From assembly GCF_900105725.1 (NCBI RefSeq), contig NZ_FNLM01000015.1, positions 1-25,740 of the forward strand: a DNA stretch of 25,740 bases, in the 5' to 3' direction. Within the stretch, counting starts at the first letter, position 1, and every line of letters begins with the position of its first letter. The translations under genes and the position numbers were made by a program. Below the pieces are notes generated by a model, which made no database searches, had not been told where the DNA came from, and saw only the letters and a program-made list of their open reading frames with translations. Of this stretch, positions 12,782 through 22,529 are shown one piece after another. This DNA is from Gordonia westfalica (GTDB lineage Bacteria > Actinomycetota > Actinomycetes > Mycobacteriales > Mycobacteriaceae).

Positions 12782-15700
12782 GTGGCCACGGAGCTAGGTG
12801 TTGCCTACATTTCCATCGTTCCAGAGACGAGCCGTATCGCTCCTGGCATCCGTAACGCGCTCAATGGTGCTGAACGCGGCGCTGGTGACACTGGGCGTCG
12901 CATGGGTCACACGATGTCCACCGCCCTCGGCACGGCGCTGGGGATTGGCGTGTCGAAGGCGGCGGGCGCAGCATCGAAGGTGCTGCAGGATGCCCTGTCG
13001 GCAGGCTACAACCGGATCACCACCCTGGAGAAGGCGGACATCCAGTTCCGCAATATGGGGCTGTCGGCCGGTGACACGAAGCGTCAGCTTGCCGATCTGA
13101 ATGACATCGTCACCGGCACCTCGACTTCGCTGGCTGATGCAGCGGCGGCAGCAGCGATGCTGGGCGGTGCTGGCGTGGCGGCGGGCGACGACATGAACAA
13201 CGCTGTGAAGGCGTTGGTGAACATCTCTGCGGCCTCTGGCGCCTCGGCGCAGGACATCGGCCTCGTGATGATGCAGATCAAGGCGTCGGGCAAGTTGATG
13301 GGCTCGGAGGCGTTGCAGCTGGCCCAGCGCGGCGTGCCGATCTATGACCTCATTGCGAAGTCGATCGGCAAGACGACTGCCGAGGTCCGCACCCTCGGCG
13401 AAGAGGGCAAGATCTCGTTCGACCAGGTCGTCACGGCGATCAACCAGGGCACCGGCAACCTCGCGAAGGAGATGGGCGAGACCCTTCCCGCGAAGCTCGC
13501 CAACTTCCGGACCGCGATGGGCCGCCTGTCGGCTGCGGGCATGGAGCCGTTCCTTCTCCGCGCCAAGGGCGGCGTTGTCGGCCTGACCGAAGCAGTAAAC
13601 GATCTCACCCCGAAGATGAAGGATTTCGCGCTCGCCGCGGACGCCAAGATCTTCGACCAGTGGGTGCCGCAGCTCAAGGGTCTGTATGCAACCCTCGAGG
13701 GCTCGGGAGCTCTTGATCGAGCGGCCGAAACCTTTACGGCGCTGTGGGATTCACTGATGGAACTCGGTCCTGCAGCGCGTACGATTGGGGCGGCACTCGC
13801 GGAAGCGTCTGCGTCGCTCGGCGTCGGCGGCTGGCAGGTGTTCCTGGCGACGGTCCAGACGGCGTCGGGGATTCTGCAAGGACTCGCCCCGGTGCTTCAG
13901 ACTGTCGGCGATCTCATGGAGGCGCATCCGGGTTACGTCACCGCAGCGCTCGCGGCGTGGTTGGCGTTCCGAACCGTGCCCGCAATCCTGGGGCGCGTCA
14001 CGACGGCGCTCGGCCCGATGCATACGGGAATCAGTCGTGTCGGAACGGCGTTCGGCGGTGTGCGTCCGGCAATCGGCAACTTCACCGACGCCTATCGGAC
14101 CTCGCTTGGCTACATCCGGCAGGCGAACCCGCAGCTCTCGACGGCCGGCGCCCATATCCGCGTCCTTGGTGCCAACGCGGGAATGGCCGCTTCCGGCGGA
14201 CTCAGCGCACTACGTGGGGCGGCCGGTGGACTGTCTGCGGCATTGGGCGGCCCTTTGAATATCGCGCTCATGGCTGGTGCCGCATATCTGATGATGGGCG
14301 CGCAGGCTCACGCCGATGCGACGCAGAAGGCGAAGGCTCAGTCGCAGGCGGTGAAGGAGCTTGCGGAGTCCCAGAGGCTGATGGGTGCCGCTTTCCGTGA
14401 GTCCCGCGGTGCCATGAACGATGACACCTGGGCCAAGGCTGCGGAACAGGTTGGGGCGTACCAGAAGACGCTGAGCACTGCCGCCGATCAGCACAAGTCG
14501 ACGTGGGAACAGCTCAAAGAGGTCGGCGGCCTCTTCAAGATGGCATCCGGCTCGAACGAAGTGCTGAATGAGAACGCCGAGCGAGCCATGGCGGCTGAAA
14601 AGGCGATCCGCGATCTCGGGATGTCCAACGAAGAAGTCGCCCGCTCTCTGTACGGCTCCGACGGACAGTGGAAGCTGCTTGGTGACCGACTTGCCGCCAC
14701 TGGCGAGGGCGGCATCATGGCGGCGGGCCAGCTCTCGAAGATCCGTGATGAGTTCATGCGCCAGCGCGAGGCGGCTGGGCGCGTGGCGCCTGGCGTCTCC
14801 GAACTCGGCGAGGCAATGCGCGTCCTGGGCGACAAGACGTCGACCGCGGCGGAGAAGACACGGGCGCTGAAGTCGGCGCTCGATGCGTTGAACCCCGCCC
14901 GCACTGAGGGTGAGGCGATTGCCCGTCACAACGACGTGATGCGTCAGGTTGCTGACTCGACCAAGGAGGCTATCAACCAGTCTGAGGGGTTCGGTGCGGC
15001 GCTCCTGAGTCAGAAGCTGGGCATCGACACGGCAACGAAGAATGGTGCTGCGCTCCGGCAATCGCTGGTGGACATTGTGGACGCCACAACTGATGCTGCC
15101 GCGTCGGGTGCTGATATGACGGAGCGGAATCGTCAGAACCAGGAGGCTCTCGCCCAGTTGGCGCGGCAGTATGGCCTGACTGGTGAGCAGATCCGTGCCG
15201 CTGCAGACAAACTCGGTCTTGATGACGTCGAAGTGACGGTGGCCCTGAAGGGTGCCCCTGAGGCGGTCCAGCAATTGGCGGCGATCTCCGCCAAGTGGAA
15301 TGACATGCCGACCCAGAAGACGATGACGATCGACAGTTCGGCGGTTACCAAGGAGACGCAGGGTCTGCTGGAGCGGCTGGGTGCGACGGTTGAGCGGATT
15401 CCGAACACCAATCAGGTGAAGATCACTGCGGATGATGCGGATGCTCGGGCGAAGATTCTGATGGTTACGCAGAACATCGCCGTGCTGAATGCGCTGCGGG
15501 CGAACCCGAAGGTCGACCTCGACAAGGCTATGTTCGATCTGCGAAATAGTGAGGCCCGGGGAGCGCTTGAAGGGCTGGATCGTACCGCTGTGTCGCCGGC
15601 TGCTGGGCTAGTTATTGACCAGTTGCTGCAGGGCAAAGCCGTGTCGATGGAGCAGCTGAATACCCTCTCGCAGACCACCGCGAATCCCAAGGTGGATATG

Positions 15701-18160
15701 GAGATCGCTGCGATTATGCAGAAGCTCGGTCTCATCAACACTGAGCTAGATCGGGCCGCCCGGGAGCGTCAGGCATACATCAATGTGCAGACTCGTGGTC
15801 TCAACCTCGGCGACACTACCCCGAGTGGCCAGGTGTGGCGCGGTCCCGGTCTGGCGAACAATGCTGACGGCTCGGTTCGCCGCTACGCACAGGGCGGTAT
15901 TCGGGATCTCGAGCAGTATGCGAATGGGAAGTTGCCGAACCAGGCGGTCATCGAGAAGGCGCGCCCGAACACTCTGGTGCAGTGGGCTGAACCTGAGACT
16001 GGTGGTGAGGCGTTCATTCCTCTGGCCCCGGGGAAGCGGTCCAGGTCGACGAGCATTCTCGCGACAGTCGCGGACATGTTTGGTTACCAGCTCATTCCGG
16101 ATGGGAATGTGCCGAACAGCCTTTCGGGGTTGCTGGGTGCTATCGCTGGTGGTGGTGTCAAGCGTTTGGCGCAGGCTGCTGGCGTTGATGGTGTTCGCCG
16201 GTTCGCTGACGGCGGCATTCTGCGTCGCCTCGCTGAGGGTGAGGGTGCGTCCGGCCCGCTGACGGGCTCCCCGTATGTGTGGGGTGGCGTGAACTGGGGC
16301 GACTGCTCTGGTGCCATGAGTGCGTTCGCCCGTAAGGCTGCCGGTTTGGACCCGTTCGGTGGGCGTTTCACCACTGCCACGATGGGTGCGCAGATTCAGC
16401 AGATGGGTGGCCAGTTGGGTCGCGGGTCGTCTGGGGATATGCGGTTCGGCTGGTACAACGGCGGCGCCGGGGGTGGGCATACTGCCGGCACTCTCCCGGA
16501 TGGGACGAACGTTGAGATGGGCGGCCAGAACGGTGGCGGCATGCTGGGCGGCTCTGTGGGGGCTGATGATCCGCAGTTTTCTGAGCATGCGTTCATCAAG
16601 GTTGATCCGTCGTGGACTGATCCGGGTTCTGATTCGGGTGGTTGGGTGCAGCGTCCGGATGGGACGTGGGTGCAGACCGGCCCGGGCGGATACGACGCCA
16701 CAGGCGGTTCAGGCACCTCGGGCAGTAGCACTGGGGATAAGAGCATTTCGGGCCGCCTCGGTGCCGTGGCGAACACGTTCGTGTCCGAGCAGATCGCGGA
16801 CATGCTCAAGGTGTTCTCCATCAACGACACCCCCGGCATCCTGGGCGCCCTCGCTGAATACGAGAACTCGCAGCAGCAATCGGGTTCGGGGACGAAGGTG
16901 TCGCCGGAGGAGCGTGAGCGGGCGAAGGCCGAGTATGACGCGGCGAAGGACTCCCTCAAGTCCGACTATGAGAACGCGAAGCTGACTCGGAAGCAGGACT
17001 ACGACCGCAAGAAGCAAGATCTCGAGAACCAGTTCACGCTCAAGAAGATCGATCGCGCCACCTACGAACGTCAGCTGAACGATCTCAAGCACAAGTTTGA
17101 GAACGACGAGCTGGCGAAGAAGCAGGAGTACGACTCCCGTGTGGCGGAGGCCAAGTCGAAGTATGACTCTGCGACGGGCAAGACACCGAAGCCGGGTGAG
17201 GCGGGGTCTGATCCGTCGGCTGCTCTGGGGTTGAAGCAGAAGTACGAGGACGAGAAGCTCGCACGGAAGCAGCAGTACGACCAGGAGAAGGCTGCCCGTA
17301 AGGAACGGTACGAGGCCGATAAGAAGGCTCTGCAGGCGCAGAAGCTCGACAAGGATCTGAACAAGCGACGTTCGGATGAGTTGAAGGCCCAGTACGACTC
17401 GGATATGGCGGGGATGAAGGCCCGCTATGAGTCGGCGGAGTTGGCGAAGAAGCAGGAGTTTGAGCGTTCTGCCCAGTCGGCTCCGTCGGTGGGTGCCCGC
17501 CCGGGTGTGACTGATCCGGGGACGGTGAAGCCTCGTCCTGGCGAAGACCTCGGCGGCACGGCTGCTGGTGGTGCGCCGACGGGGAATGCGATCAAGGACG
17601 CGTTCCGGTCCGGTTTGCGTGAGGCGTGGCGTCAGGGTCCTCCGTGGGAGGCCACCGACTGGATCATCAACAAAGAGTCCAGCTGGAATCCGACCGCCAC
17701 AAATCCGTCGTCGGGGGCGTTCGGTCTGCCCCAGTTCTTGGGATCGACGAAGGACCAGTATCTGCCGGATTCGTCACCCGATCCGCGGGTGCAGGGCGAA
17801 GCCTATGACCGATATGTGGGTGACCGTTACGGCGACCCGCTGAAGGCGAAGGATCACCACGTCAACGCCGGCTGGTACGAGCGGGGTGGTGTCATCCACG
17901 AGGGTGCGAACATCATGCTCAACGGGCTGGGGCACAAGGAAACTGCGCTGCCGTTCGATCCGCGGGATCTGAAAGCCTCACTCGACCGTGGCGGGGCGGC
18001 CCCGGCTGTCCTCGTTGAGAAGCTGGACCAACTCATCTCCGTGATCTCCGCAATGGACGGCGGGACAACGAACGTCACCCTGCGAGACGAACGCGCCTAC
18101 TACGAGCGGGAACGCCGCCAGCAGCGGGCACGGCACAAGGCTATGAGCGGAGGCCGCTAG
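12782..18160 (+). CDS. Tape measure protein with two cell-wall enzyme domains
   Basis: A 1792-residue protein that sets tail length; at about 1.5 Angstrom per residue this predicts a tail near 270 nm. GTG 12782 follows an AAGGGGGTGG stretch. Residues 1-260 match the conserved tape-measure domain (MQIKASGKLMGSEALQLAQ, then RGVPIYDLIAKSIGKT). Hydrophobic segments occur around 350-510. Near 1160-1280 is an NlpC/P60-like domain (GSPYVWGGVNWGDCSG with C1175; H1233). Residues 1375-1565 form a charged helical region with Tyr/Phe every 11 residues. Around 1610-1700 is a lytic-transglycosylase-like domain (NKESSWNPTATNPSSGAFG; E1632 the likely catalytic acid). These enzymes would thin the peptidoglycan during DNA entry. 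Confidence 0.93.
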   Translation: MATELGVAYISIVPETSRIAPGIRNALNGAERGAGDTGRRMGHTMSTALGTALGIGVSKAAGAASKVLQDALSAGYNRITTLEKADIQFRNMGLSAGDTKRQLADLNDIVTGTSTSLADAAAAAAMLGGAGVAAGDDMNNAVKALVNISAASGASAQDIGLVMMQIKASGKLMGSEALQLAQRGVPIYDLIAKSIGKTTAEVRTLGEEGKISFDQVVTAINQGTGNLAKEMGETLPAKLANFRTAMGRLSAAGMEPFLLRAKGGVVGLTEAVNDLTPKMKDFALAADAKIFDQWVPQLKGLYATLEGSGALDRAAETFTALWDSLMELGPAARTIGAALAEASASLGVGGWQVFLATVQTASGILQGLAPVLQTVGDLMEAHPGYVTAALAAWLAFRTVPAILGRVTTALGPMHTGISRVGTAFGGVRPAIGNFTDAYRTSLGYIRQANPQLSTAGAHIRVLGANAGMAASGGLSALRGAAGGLSAALGGPLNIALMAGAAYLMMGAQAHADATQKAKAQSQAVKELAESQRLMGAAFRESRGAMNDDTWAKAAEQVGAYQKTLSTAADQHKSTWEQLKEVGGLFKMASGSNEVLNENAERAMAAEKAIRDLGMSNEEVARSLYGSDGQWKLLGDRLAATGEGGIMAAGQLSKIRDEFMRQREAAGRVAPGVSELGEAMRVLGDKTSTAAEKTRALKSALDALNPARTEGEAIARHNDVMRQVADSTKEAINQSEGFGAALLSQKLGIDTATKNGAALRQSLVDIVDATTDAAASGADMTERNRQNQEALAQLARQYGLTGEQIRAAADKLGLDDVEVTVALKGAPEAVQQLAAISAKWNDMPTQKTMTIDSSAVTKETQGLLERLGATVERIPNTNQVKITADDADARAKILMVTQNIAVLNALRANPKVDLDKAMFDLRNSEARGALEGLDRTAVSPAAGLVIDQLLQGKAVSMEQLNTLSQTTANPKVDMEIAAIMQKLGLINTELDRAARERQAYINVQTRGLNLGDTTPSGQVWRGPGLANNADGSVRRYAQGGIRDLEQYANGKLPNQAVIEKARPNTLVQWAEPETGGEAFIPLAPGKRSRSTSILATVADMFGYQLIPDGNVPNSLSGLLGAIAGGGVKRLAQAAGVDGVRRFADGGILRRLAEGEGASGPLTGSPYVWGGVNWGDCSGAMSAFARKAAGLDPFGGRFTTATMGAQIQQMGGQLGRGSSGDMRFGWYNGGAGGGHTAGTLPDGTNVEMGGQNGGGMLGGSVGADDPQFSEHAFIKVDPSWTDPGSDSGGWVQRPDGTWVQTGPGGYDATGGSGTSGSSTGDKSISGRLGAVANTFVSEQIADMLKVFSINDTPGILGALAEYENSQQQSGSGTKVSPEERERAKAEYDAAKDSLKSDYENAKLTRKQDYDRKKQDLENQFTLKKIDRATYERQLNDLKHKFENDELAKKQEYDSRVAEAKSKYDSATGKTPKPGEAGSDPSAALGLKQKYEDEKLARKQQYDQEKAARKERYEADKKALQAQKLDKDLNKRRSDELKAQYDSDMAGMKARYESAELAKKQEFERSAQSAPSVGARPGVTDPGTVKPRPGEDLGGTAAGGAPTGNAIKDAFRSGLREAWRQGPPWEATDWIINKESSWNPTATNPSSGAFGLPQFLGSTKDQYLPDSSPDPRVQGEAYDRYVGDRYGDPLKAKDHHVNAGWYERGGVIHEGANIMLNGLGHKETALPFDPRDLKASLDRGGAAPAVLVEKLDQLISVISAMDGGTTNVTLRDERAYYERERRQQRARHKAMSGGR

Positions 18161-19087
18161 ATGGGGATGCAGATCACCCTTATCGGTACGTCGGGGATGC
18201 GGTGGCCTGTCCACGGCATCGAACGGCATGCCGGCCTCACCCTCAGTGAGGGTGGGGTGGAAGGTCTCATCGATTCTCCCGTGGAAACGCAGTGGGTGGA
18301 GGACACGGAGATGGGTGTCGTGTTCGGTGGGGTGCGGTATCTGCCCCGCGACATGACCCTCGGTTTCTATGTGTCGGATGCGTTGTCGGATGAGACGGAG
18401 ATCGGGCGTCTTGAGTCTGATTTCCGTATGGATTTCGCAGCCCAGCCGGATGAGTGGGATGCCAACTTTCAGCACACTCAGGTTGAGGTGGGGTCGGATC
18501 TGTCGGGTGAGCGTCGTTTGACGATGCAGCTTCGGGAAGCTCCCGAGTTGAAGACCCAGCGTGACCCGTACACGCAGCAGTTTTATGACATCACGTATGA
18601 GTTGCGGGCGCCGATGCCGTTGTGGGATTCCGGCAAAGAGGTGACGGTGTTTGAGGGTTCGGGGACGTCGGGGTCGGGGACGATTCTGGTGTCGAATCCG
18701 ACGGACACTCCGTTGCGGCAGACGTGGGTGTTGACGCGCGGGAAGTGGACGTTGCCTGATCCGTCGTGGCGTGGCAAGCGGGGGCAGCGCGCCCCGTCAG
18801 GTCCGTACGCGGCGCGGACGGTCGCCCTACCCGAGATCACATCGAGCGATCAGGGTGTGCGGATCACCCGGGAACGCCGCAAGCTGCATGCGATGACGTT
18901 CACCGGCTCCAACTTCCTCGGGCGGATGAACGGGCAGTGGATCATTCACGACATCCCCCCATACACGCCGCCCACCTTGTTGCCGATCTCCTACACCAAC
19001 GCCCCTGCGGGTGGTGCCCGGGCTGAGCTGCATCAGCCGCGTCTGTGGACTCGCCCTGTCGGACTTGAGATGCCGGGACTGTCATGA
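18161..19087 (+). CDS. Minor tail protein (distal tail-like)
   Basis: A 308-residue protein immediately after the tape measure, the usual place of the distal tail protein that forms the hub of the tail tip. ATG 18161 follows the tape-measure stop directly and has GGAGG at 18149-18153, seven bases upstream. It is beta-rich, with an N-terminal half that contains YLPRDMTLGFYVSDALSDE and a second half with TPLRQTWVLTRGKWTLPDPS and a beta-sandwich-like end. No enzyme motif is seen. The stop overlaps the next start as ATGA. The role is inferred from position and fold pattern. Confidence 0.75.
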   Translation: MGMQITLIGTSGMRWPVHGIERHAGLTLSEGGVEGLIDSPVETQWVEDTEMGVVFGGVRYLPRDMTLGFYVSDALSDETEIGRLESDFRMDFAAQPDEWDANFQHTQVEVGSDLSGERRLTMQLREAPELKTQRDPYTQQFYDITYELRAPMPLWDSGKEVTVFEGSGTSGSGTILVSNPTDTPLRQTWVLTRGKWTLPDPSWRGKRGQRAPSGPYAARTVALPEITSSDQGVRITRERRKLHAMTFTGSNFLGRMNGQWIIHDIPPYTPPTLLPISYTNAPAGGARAELHQPRLWTRPVGLEMPGLS

Positions 19088-20220
19088 CTGCACCTGTAAT
19101 CGACTACGACACCCTGACGCTTCAGGAGAAGTGTGAAGCGATCTGGGAGGTTACGGCGGCGGAGGAACGCCGTCTGGCGAAGATGCAACGCACCCAGCCG
19201 GGGGTGTTCATTTTCGACGGCCACCAACGGCTACAGCACCTCCTATTGGAGGTTGCTGACCTGGCGGTGGAGGACAAGGAAAACGACACCGGCTCCATCA
19301 CCCTGTCGATCCCATTCGAGCATCCGGTGGCGCAGTGGATGAACGACGACATCGGCCGCATCAAGCGTGGTGAGGGCGAGTTCTTCCACATCGATGTGGA
19401 ACACAACGGTATCCGTGTCACGGGCCGCTATGACGAGAAGACGGTGAAGAAGGATGGGATGGGGCAGCGGATGCTGCACGTCACATTCCTCACCGACTAC
19501 GAAAACCTGAAGTGGATCGACGTCTGGTCGAATCCGTTCCTGCCCGCCATCTTCCAGTTCCCCCGCATCTTCCTGTTGGCCGGACCCTCCATCTGGGTGC
19601 TGAAAACAGCGCTCCTGCTGCAGCTGTGGCGCATCAACTCGAGTATCTGGCAAATCCCAGACGACCCCATGAACCCCTCCACCTGGTTGGACGGGTTGGA
19701 CATGTCGAACTGGGACATCGTCATCAAACCCACCACCTTCCTCCAAGACATGGCCGCCGGCACAACGTGGTCGCTGTTCATGTCCAGGTGGGGGAAGTGG
19801 CATGACCGGGCAGAGATGATCCTGAAGGACGCCGAACTGTCCGTGGTCACCCGCCGCTACCGCAAAGGCGACCCCGAACCATGGCCAGGAGCTTTCCTCA
19901 CCGGAATCAAGGACGGAGCCTTGGTCGTCGACATCGTCGACAAATCCGGCCACATGGAAGGCGCAGCCAACGGCGGCACCATCTTCGACGGCTTCACCCG
20001 CACCATCCGCCAACTGATCGGCGACTTCATCGAAGACGCCGAAACCGAGCTGACGGGGGCACCCACCTGGCCGTCAAAGTTCTACCAAGACATGTTCGGC
20101 ACCCCCAAAGGCTTCCCGTTCGTCCACTTCCCCGCAGACTCCGGCATCGAAACCGAATTCACCACAACACCATCCAAGGGCGTCATCATCAACGCCGGCG
20201 GACAATCAGCCCCGGAGTGA
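19084..20220 (+). CDS. Minor tail protein, ReqiPepy6 Gp37-like, N-terminal part
   Basis: A 378-residue frame with the features of the Gp37-like minor tail family of actinophages (tail hub or baseplate component): VFIFDGHQRLQHLLLE, SITLSIPFEHPVAQWM, and a middle section containing PTTFLQDMAAGTTWS. ATG 19084 forms an ATGA overlap with the previous stop. The frame ends at 20218-20220 just after KGVIINAGGQSAPE, which in this family continues into a C-terminal domain. That domain is present right downstream in the -1 frame (20217-20789). One extra C in the run at 20210-20213 would fuse both parts into a protein of about 568 residues, the usual family length. So this is probably one gene with a base missing. 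Confidence 0.78.
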   Translation: MTAPVIDYDTLTLQEKCEAIWEVTAAEERRLAKMQRTQPGVFIFDGHQRLQHLLLEVADLAVEDKENDTGSITLSIPFEHPVAQWMNDDIGRIKRGEGEFFHIDVEHNGIRVTGRYDEKTVKKDGMGQRMLHVTFLTDYENLKWIDVWSNPFLPAIFQFPRIFLLAGPSIWVLKTALLLQLWRINSSIWQIPDDPMNPSTWLDGLDMSNWDIVIKPTTFLQDMAAGTTWSLFMSRWGKWHDRAEMILKDAELSVVTRRYRKGDPEPWPGAFLTGIKDGALVVDIVDKSGHMEGAANGGTIFDGFTRTIRQLIGDFIEDAETELTGAPTWPSKFYQDMFGTPKGFPFVHFPADSGIETEFTTTPSKGVIINAGGQSAPE

Positions 20221-20789
20221 ACGAACTCATCAGCGCTGGCATCCAGACGGTCGGCGACCTCGTCACATCCAACCTGAATATCGGCGGCTACGGAATTGGC
20301 GCGCAAGGTGGCGCCATCGATGCGGTGTTGAAGCCGTTTTATACGGACACGGTGTTGGCGTGGATTTCGGTGAAGTTGCCTCATCGGATTGCGCAGTCCG
20401 GGTCGTCGCATTACAAGGAGTATCACCTTGACCTGCCGGGGAAGGCGTACACGCTGTCGTCGGTGATGGCGATTCGTGCGGGGATTGTGGCGACGGCGCG
20501 GAAGAAGAACGCCAAGGTGAAGGTGACGGCGTTGACTCCGTATGTGGTGGGTTGGCCTGGGTATGGCCACCTCTACAAGGGTGATCGTGGTTCGTTTGAG
20601 GTGGCTGGTGATACGCGCCGTGAGATTCATGTTGAGCGGGTGATGTCGGCGAAGTTGGAGTGGTCGGCGGATCATTTTGCGCAGTGGGAACTCGAGTTTG
20701 GTCCGCGTGAGGATGAGGACCCGATGACTCGTTTGATGCGTGAGATTGCTGGTTTGGCGACTGCTGCGTCGGAGCTCGGCCTGTTCTAA
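20217..20789 (+). CDS. Minor tail protein, Gp37-like, C-terminal part
   Basis: A 190-residue frame that reads as the C-terminal domain of the preceding minor tail protein: YTLSSVMAIRAGIVATARKK followed by LYKGDRGSFEVAGDTRREIH and a WELEFGPRED end, the pattern seen at the end of Gp37-like proteins. As a separate gene it would start at GTG 20217, overlapping the upstream TGA as GTGA, an arrangement also used at 9118, so a real two-gene split by translational coupling cannot be excluded. No Shine-Dalgarno precedes the GTG. I favour a single gene broken by one missing base near 20210-20215. Confidence 0.7.
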   Translation: MNELISAGIQTVGDLVTSNLNIGGYGIGAQGGAIDAVLKPFYTDTVLAWISVKLPHRIAQSGSSHYKEYHLDLPGKAYTLSSVMAIRAGIVATARKKNAKVKVTALTPYVVGWPGYGHLYKGDRGSFEVAGDTRREIHVERVMSAKLEWSADHFAQWELEFGPREDEDPMTRLMREIAGLATAASELGLF

Positions 20790-20800
20790 CGGAAACTTTC

Positions 20801-20816
20801 GGATAGCAGGTTATCC
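20801..20816 (+). repeat. Short inverted repeat before homing endonuclease
   Basis: GGATA, spacer GCAGGT, TATCC, eight bases before the GTG start at 20824. The repeat is short and could be an operator, part of a promoter or chance. No other gene in the window has it. Confidence 0.3.
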
Positions 20817-20823
20817 TGTTGGG

Positions 20824-22523
20824 GTGGCGAATAAGCGAGCACCACTAGCCCCAGAGCATGTAGCCGAATGGCGGATCGATCTCAACGACGGGAGAGGGCA
20901 CCTCGAGGTGCCGGCCAGCCAGTCGGGGTGGTGGGAGTGCCGTTCCTGCGGGAATCTGTGGCAGGAGTCGCAGTCGTCTCGGCGGTTGCGGAAGTGGTGC
21001 CGCAAGTGTGCTGGTAAGCAGGGCGCTGAGGTTAACCGCGGCAACGCGGCCACGGCATCCCGGATCGCTGTCCACCTGCAAGGTGAGTGGATCGACGAGA
21101 AGCCGCACACTTCGGTGTCGGCGAAGTCGAACTACAAAGCAGCGTGGCGGTGTGGAACGTGTGGGCATGAGTGGCGGGCGACGGTGAAGAACCGGAGCAA
21201 CGGCTCAGGATGCCCACGGTGTTACCGGCTCTCAGATAAGACCGGTGCGGCGTCCGCACGGTCACGGGCCGCTGCCAAGTCAGATCCACTATCGGACTAT
21301 CCGATCGCCGCCTGGTGGTCAGATCGCAACCCGCACACCCCGGAGGGAGTGAGCCGCGGCTCCGCGGAACCGGCATGGTGGAACTGCTCCACCTGCGGGA
21401 CGGAGTTCTCGCGAACGCCGAAAGGAATCCGGGGCGAGGCGGTGCAATGCGAGGCTTGCTCGTACACACACCGCGGCACCAGCTATGCAGCGAACGCAGC
21501 AACCGCCAATCCGCTCAGCGAGGAGCTACGCGGACAGCTCGTGGACCCCGCCCTTGGTGTCACGTCGGCGGGGTCGAACACGAAGTTGCAGTGGGTGTGC
21601 GCTGACGGGCACATGTGGTGGGCTGCACCGAAGGACCGAGGGCGGGGCAACGGGTGTCCCGCTTGTGCGAAGCACATTTCTCGAGCCGAAATCGAGGTCG
21701 CCGACTTTGTGCGGACGCTCACCGGCGACGTGGTCACCAGCACGCGGTCGGTGATCGCACCCAACGAACTCGACATCTACATCCCGTCGAAGAACATCGC
21801 GGTCGAGTTCAACGGCCTGTACTGGCATTCGGAGGACGCCGGGAAGGACCGCCACTACCACCAGCGGAAGTGGCAGCGGTGCGCCGACAAGGGCATCCAG
21901 ATGGTGACTGTGTGGGAAGACGACTGGCGTGACCGCCGGGACATCTGCCAACGCATGATCGCCCGCAAGCTGGGCGTGTCTCAGGAACGCCGGCTGAATG
22001 CGCGCAGTCTCACCGTGACCGCGGTAGATCGGGTGGAGGTCCGCGACTTCCTCGAGGCCAACCACATTCAGGGTGCGACCGCAATGAGTGAAGCGTTCGG
22101 TTTGCGCGATGGTGGCGAGTTGGTCGCGGTGATGTGCATGAAGTGGCGCACCAAGACTGAGGTGGAGTTGGTGCGGTTCGCCACCTCGGTGATCGTGCGG
22201 GTGGGCATTCGCGGCTGCTGAAGCACGCTGTCGCTGCGATGCAACCACAACGGGTGGTGACATTCGCCGACCACGCCGTCTCTGACGGAGGCCTGTACGA
22301 GCAGTGCGGTTTCATCAAAGATGGCGAGCTGCGACCGGATTACACCTACTACTTCCGTGGCGAACGGGTGCACAAGTTCCTGTTCCGCCTGAAGCGGTTC
22401 CGCAACGACCCAAACCTGTTGTGGGACGAGTCGTGGACCGAGCAGCAGGCCGCGGCGGAGAACAAGATCCCGCGGATCTGGGATTACGGAAAGACCCGTT
22501 ACGTACTAGACATTCCCGGGTAG
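20824..22523 (+). pseudogene. EDxHD homing endonuclease with zinc-ribbon repeats, frameshifted
   Basis: Reads as one nuclease of about 566 residues, broken by a -1 shift near 22199-22205. The first frame (GTG 20824 to 22221) has four tandem zinc-ribbon units of DUF4379 type, each with W-x-C-x2-C and a later C-x2-C (for example WWNCSTCGTEF then CEAC). They are followed by a Vsr/EDxHD nuclease core: E315-L-D317 in NELDIYIP, E328 in AVEFNGLYWHSE and H335. The second frame (to 22523) supplies the family's C-terminal part: FADHAVSDGGLYEQCGF, then YTYYFRG. One extra G in GGGTGGG rejoins them. It sits between tail genes on the same strand, as free-standing homing endonucleases do. The break is probably a sequence error. 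Confidence 0.78.
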
Positions 22524-22529
22524 GGCTTG

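Noticed and set aside
14210..15274. 354-residue open frame on the reverse strand inside the tape measure gene
   Set aside because: Arg/Leu/His-rich composition typical of antisense reading of GC-rich coding DNA; no start signal or recognisable motif.
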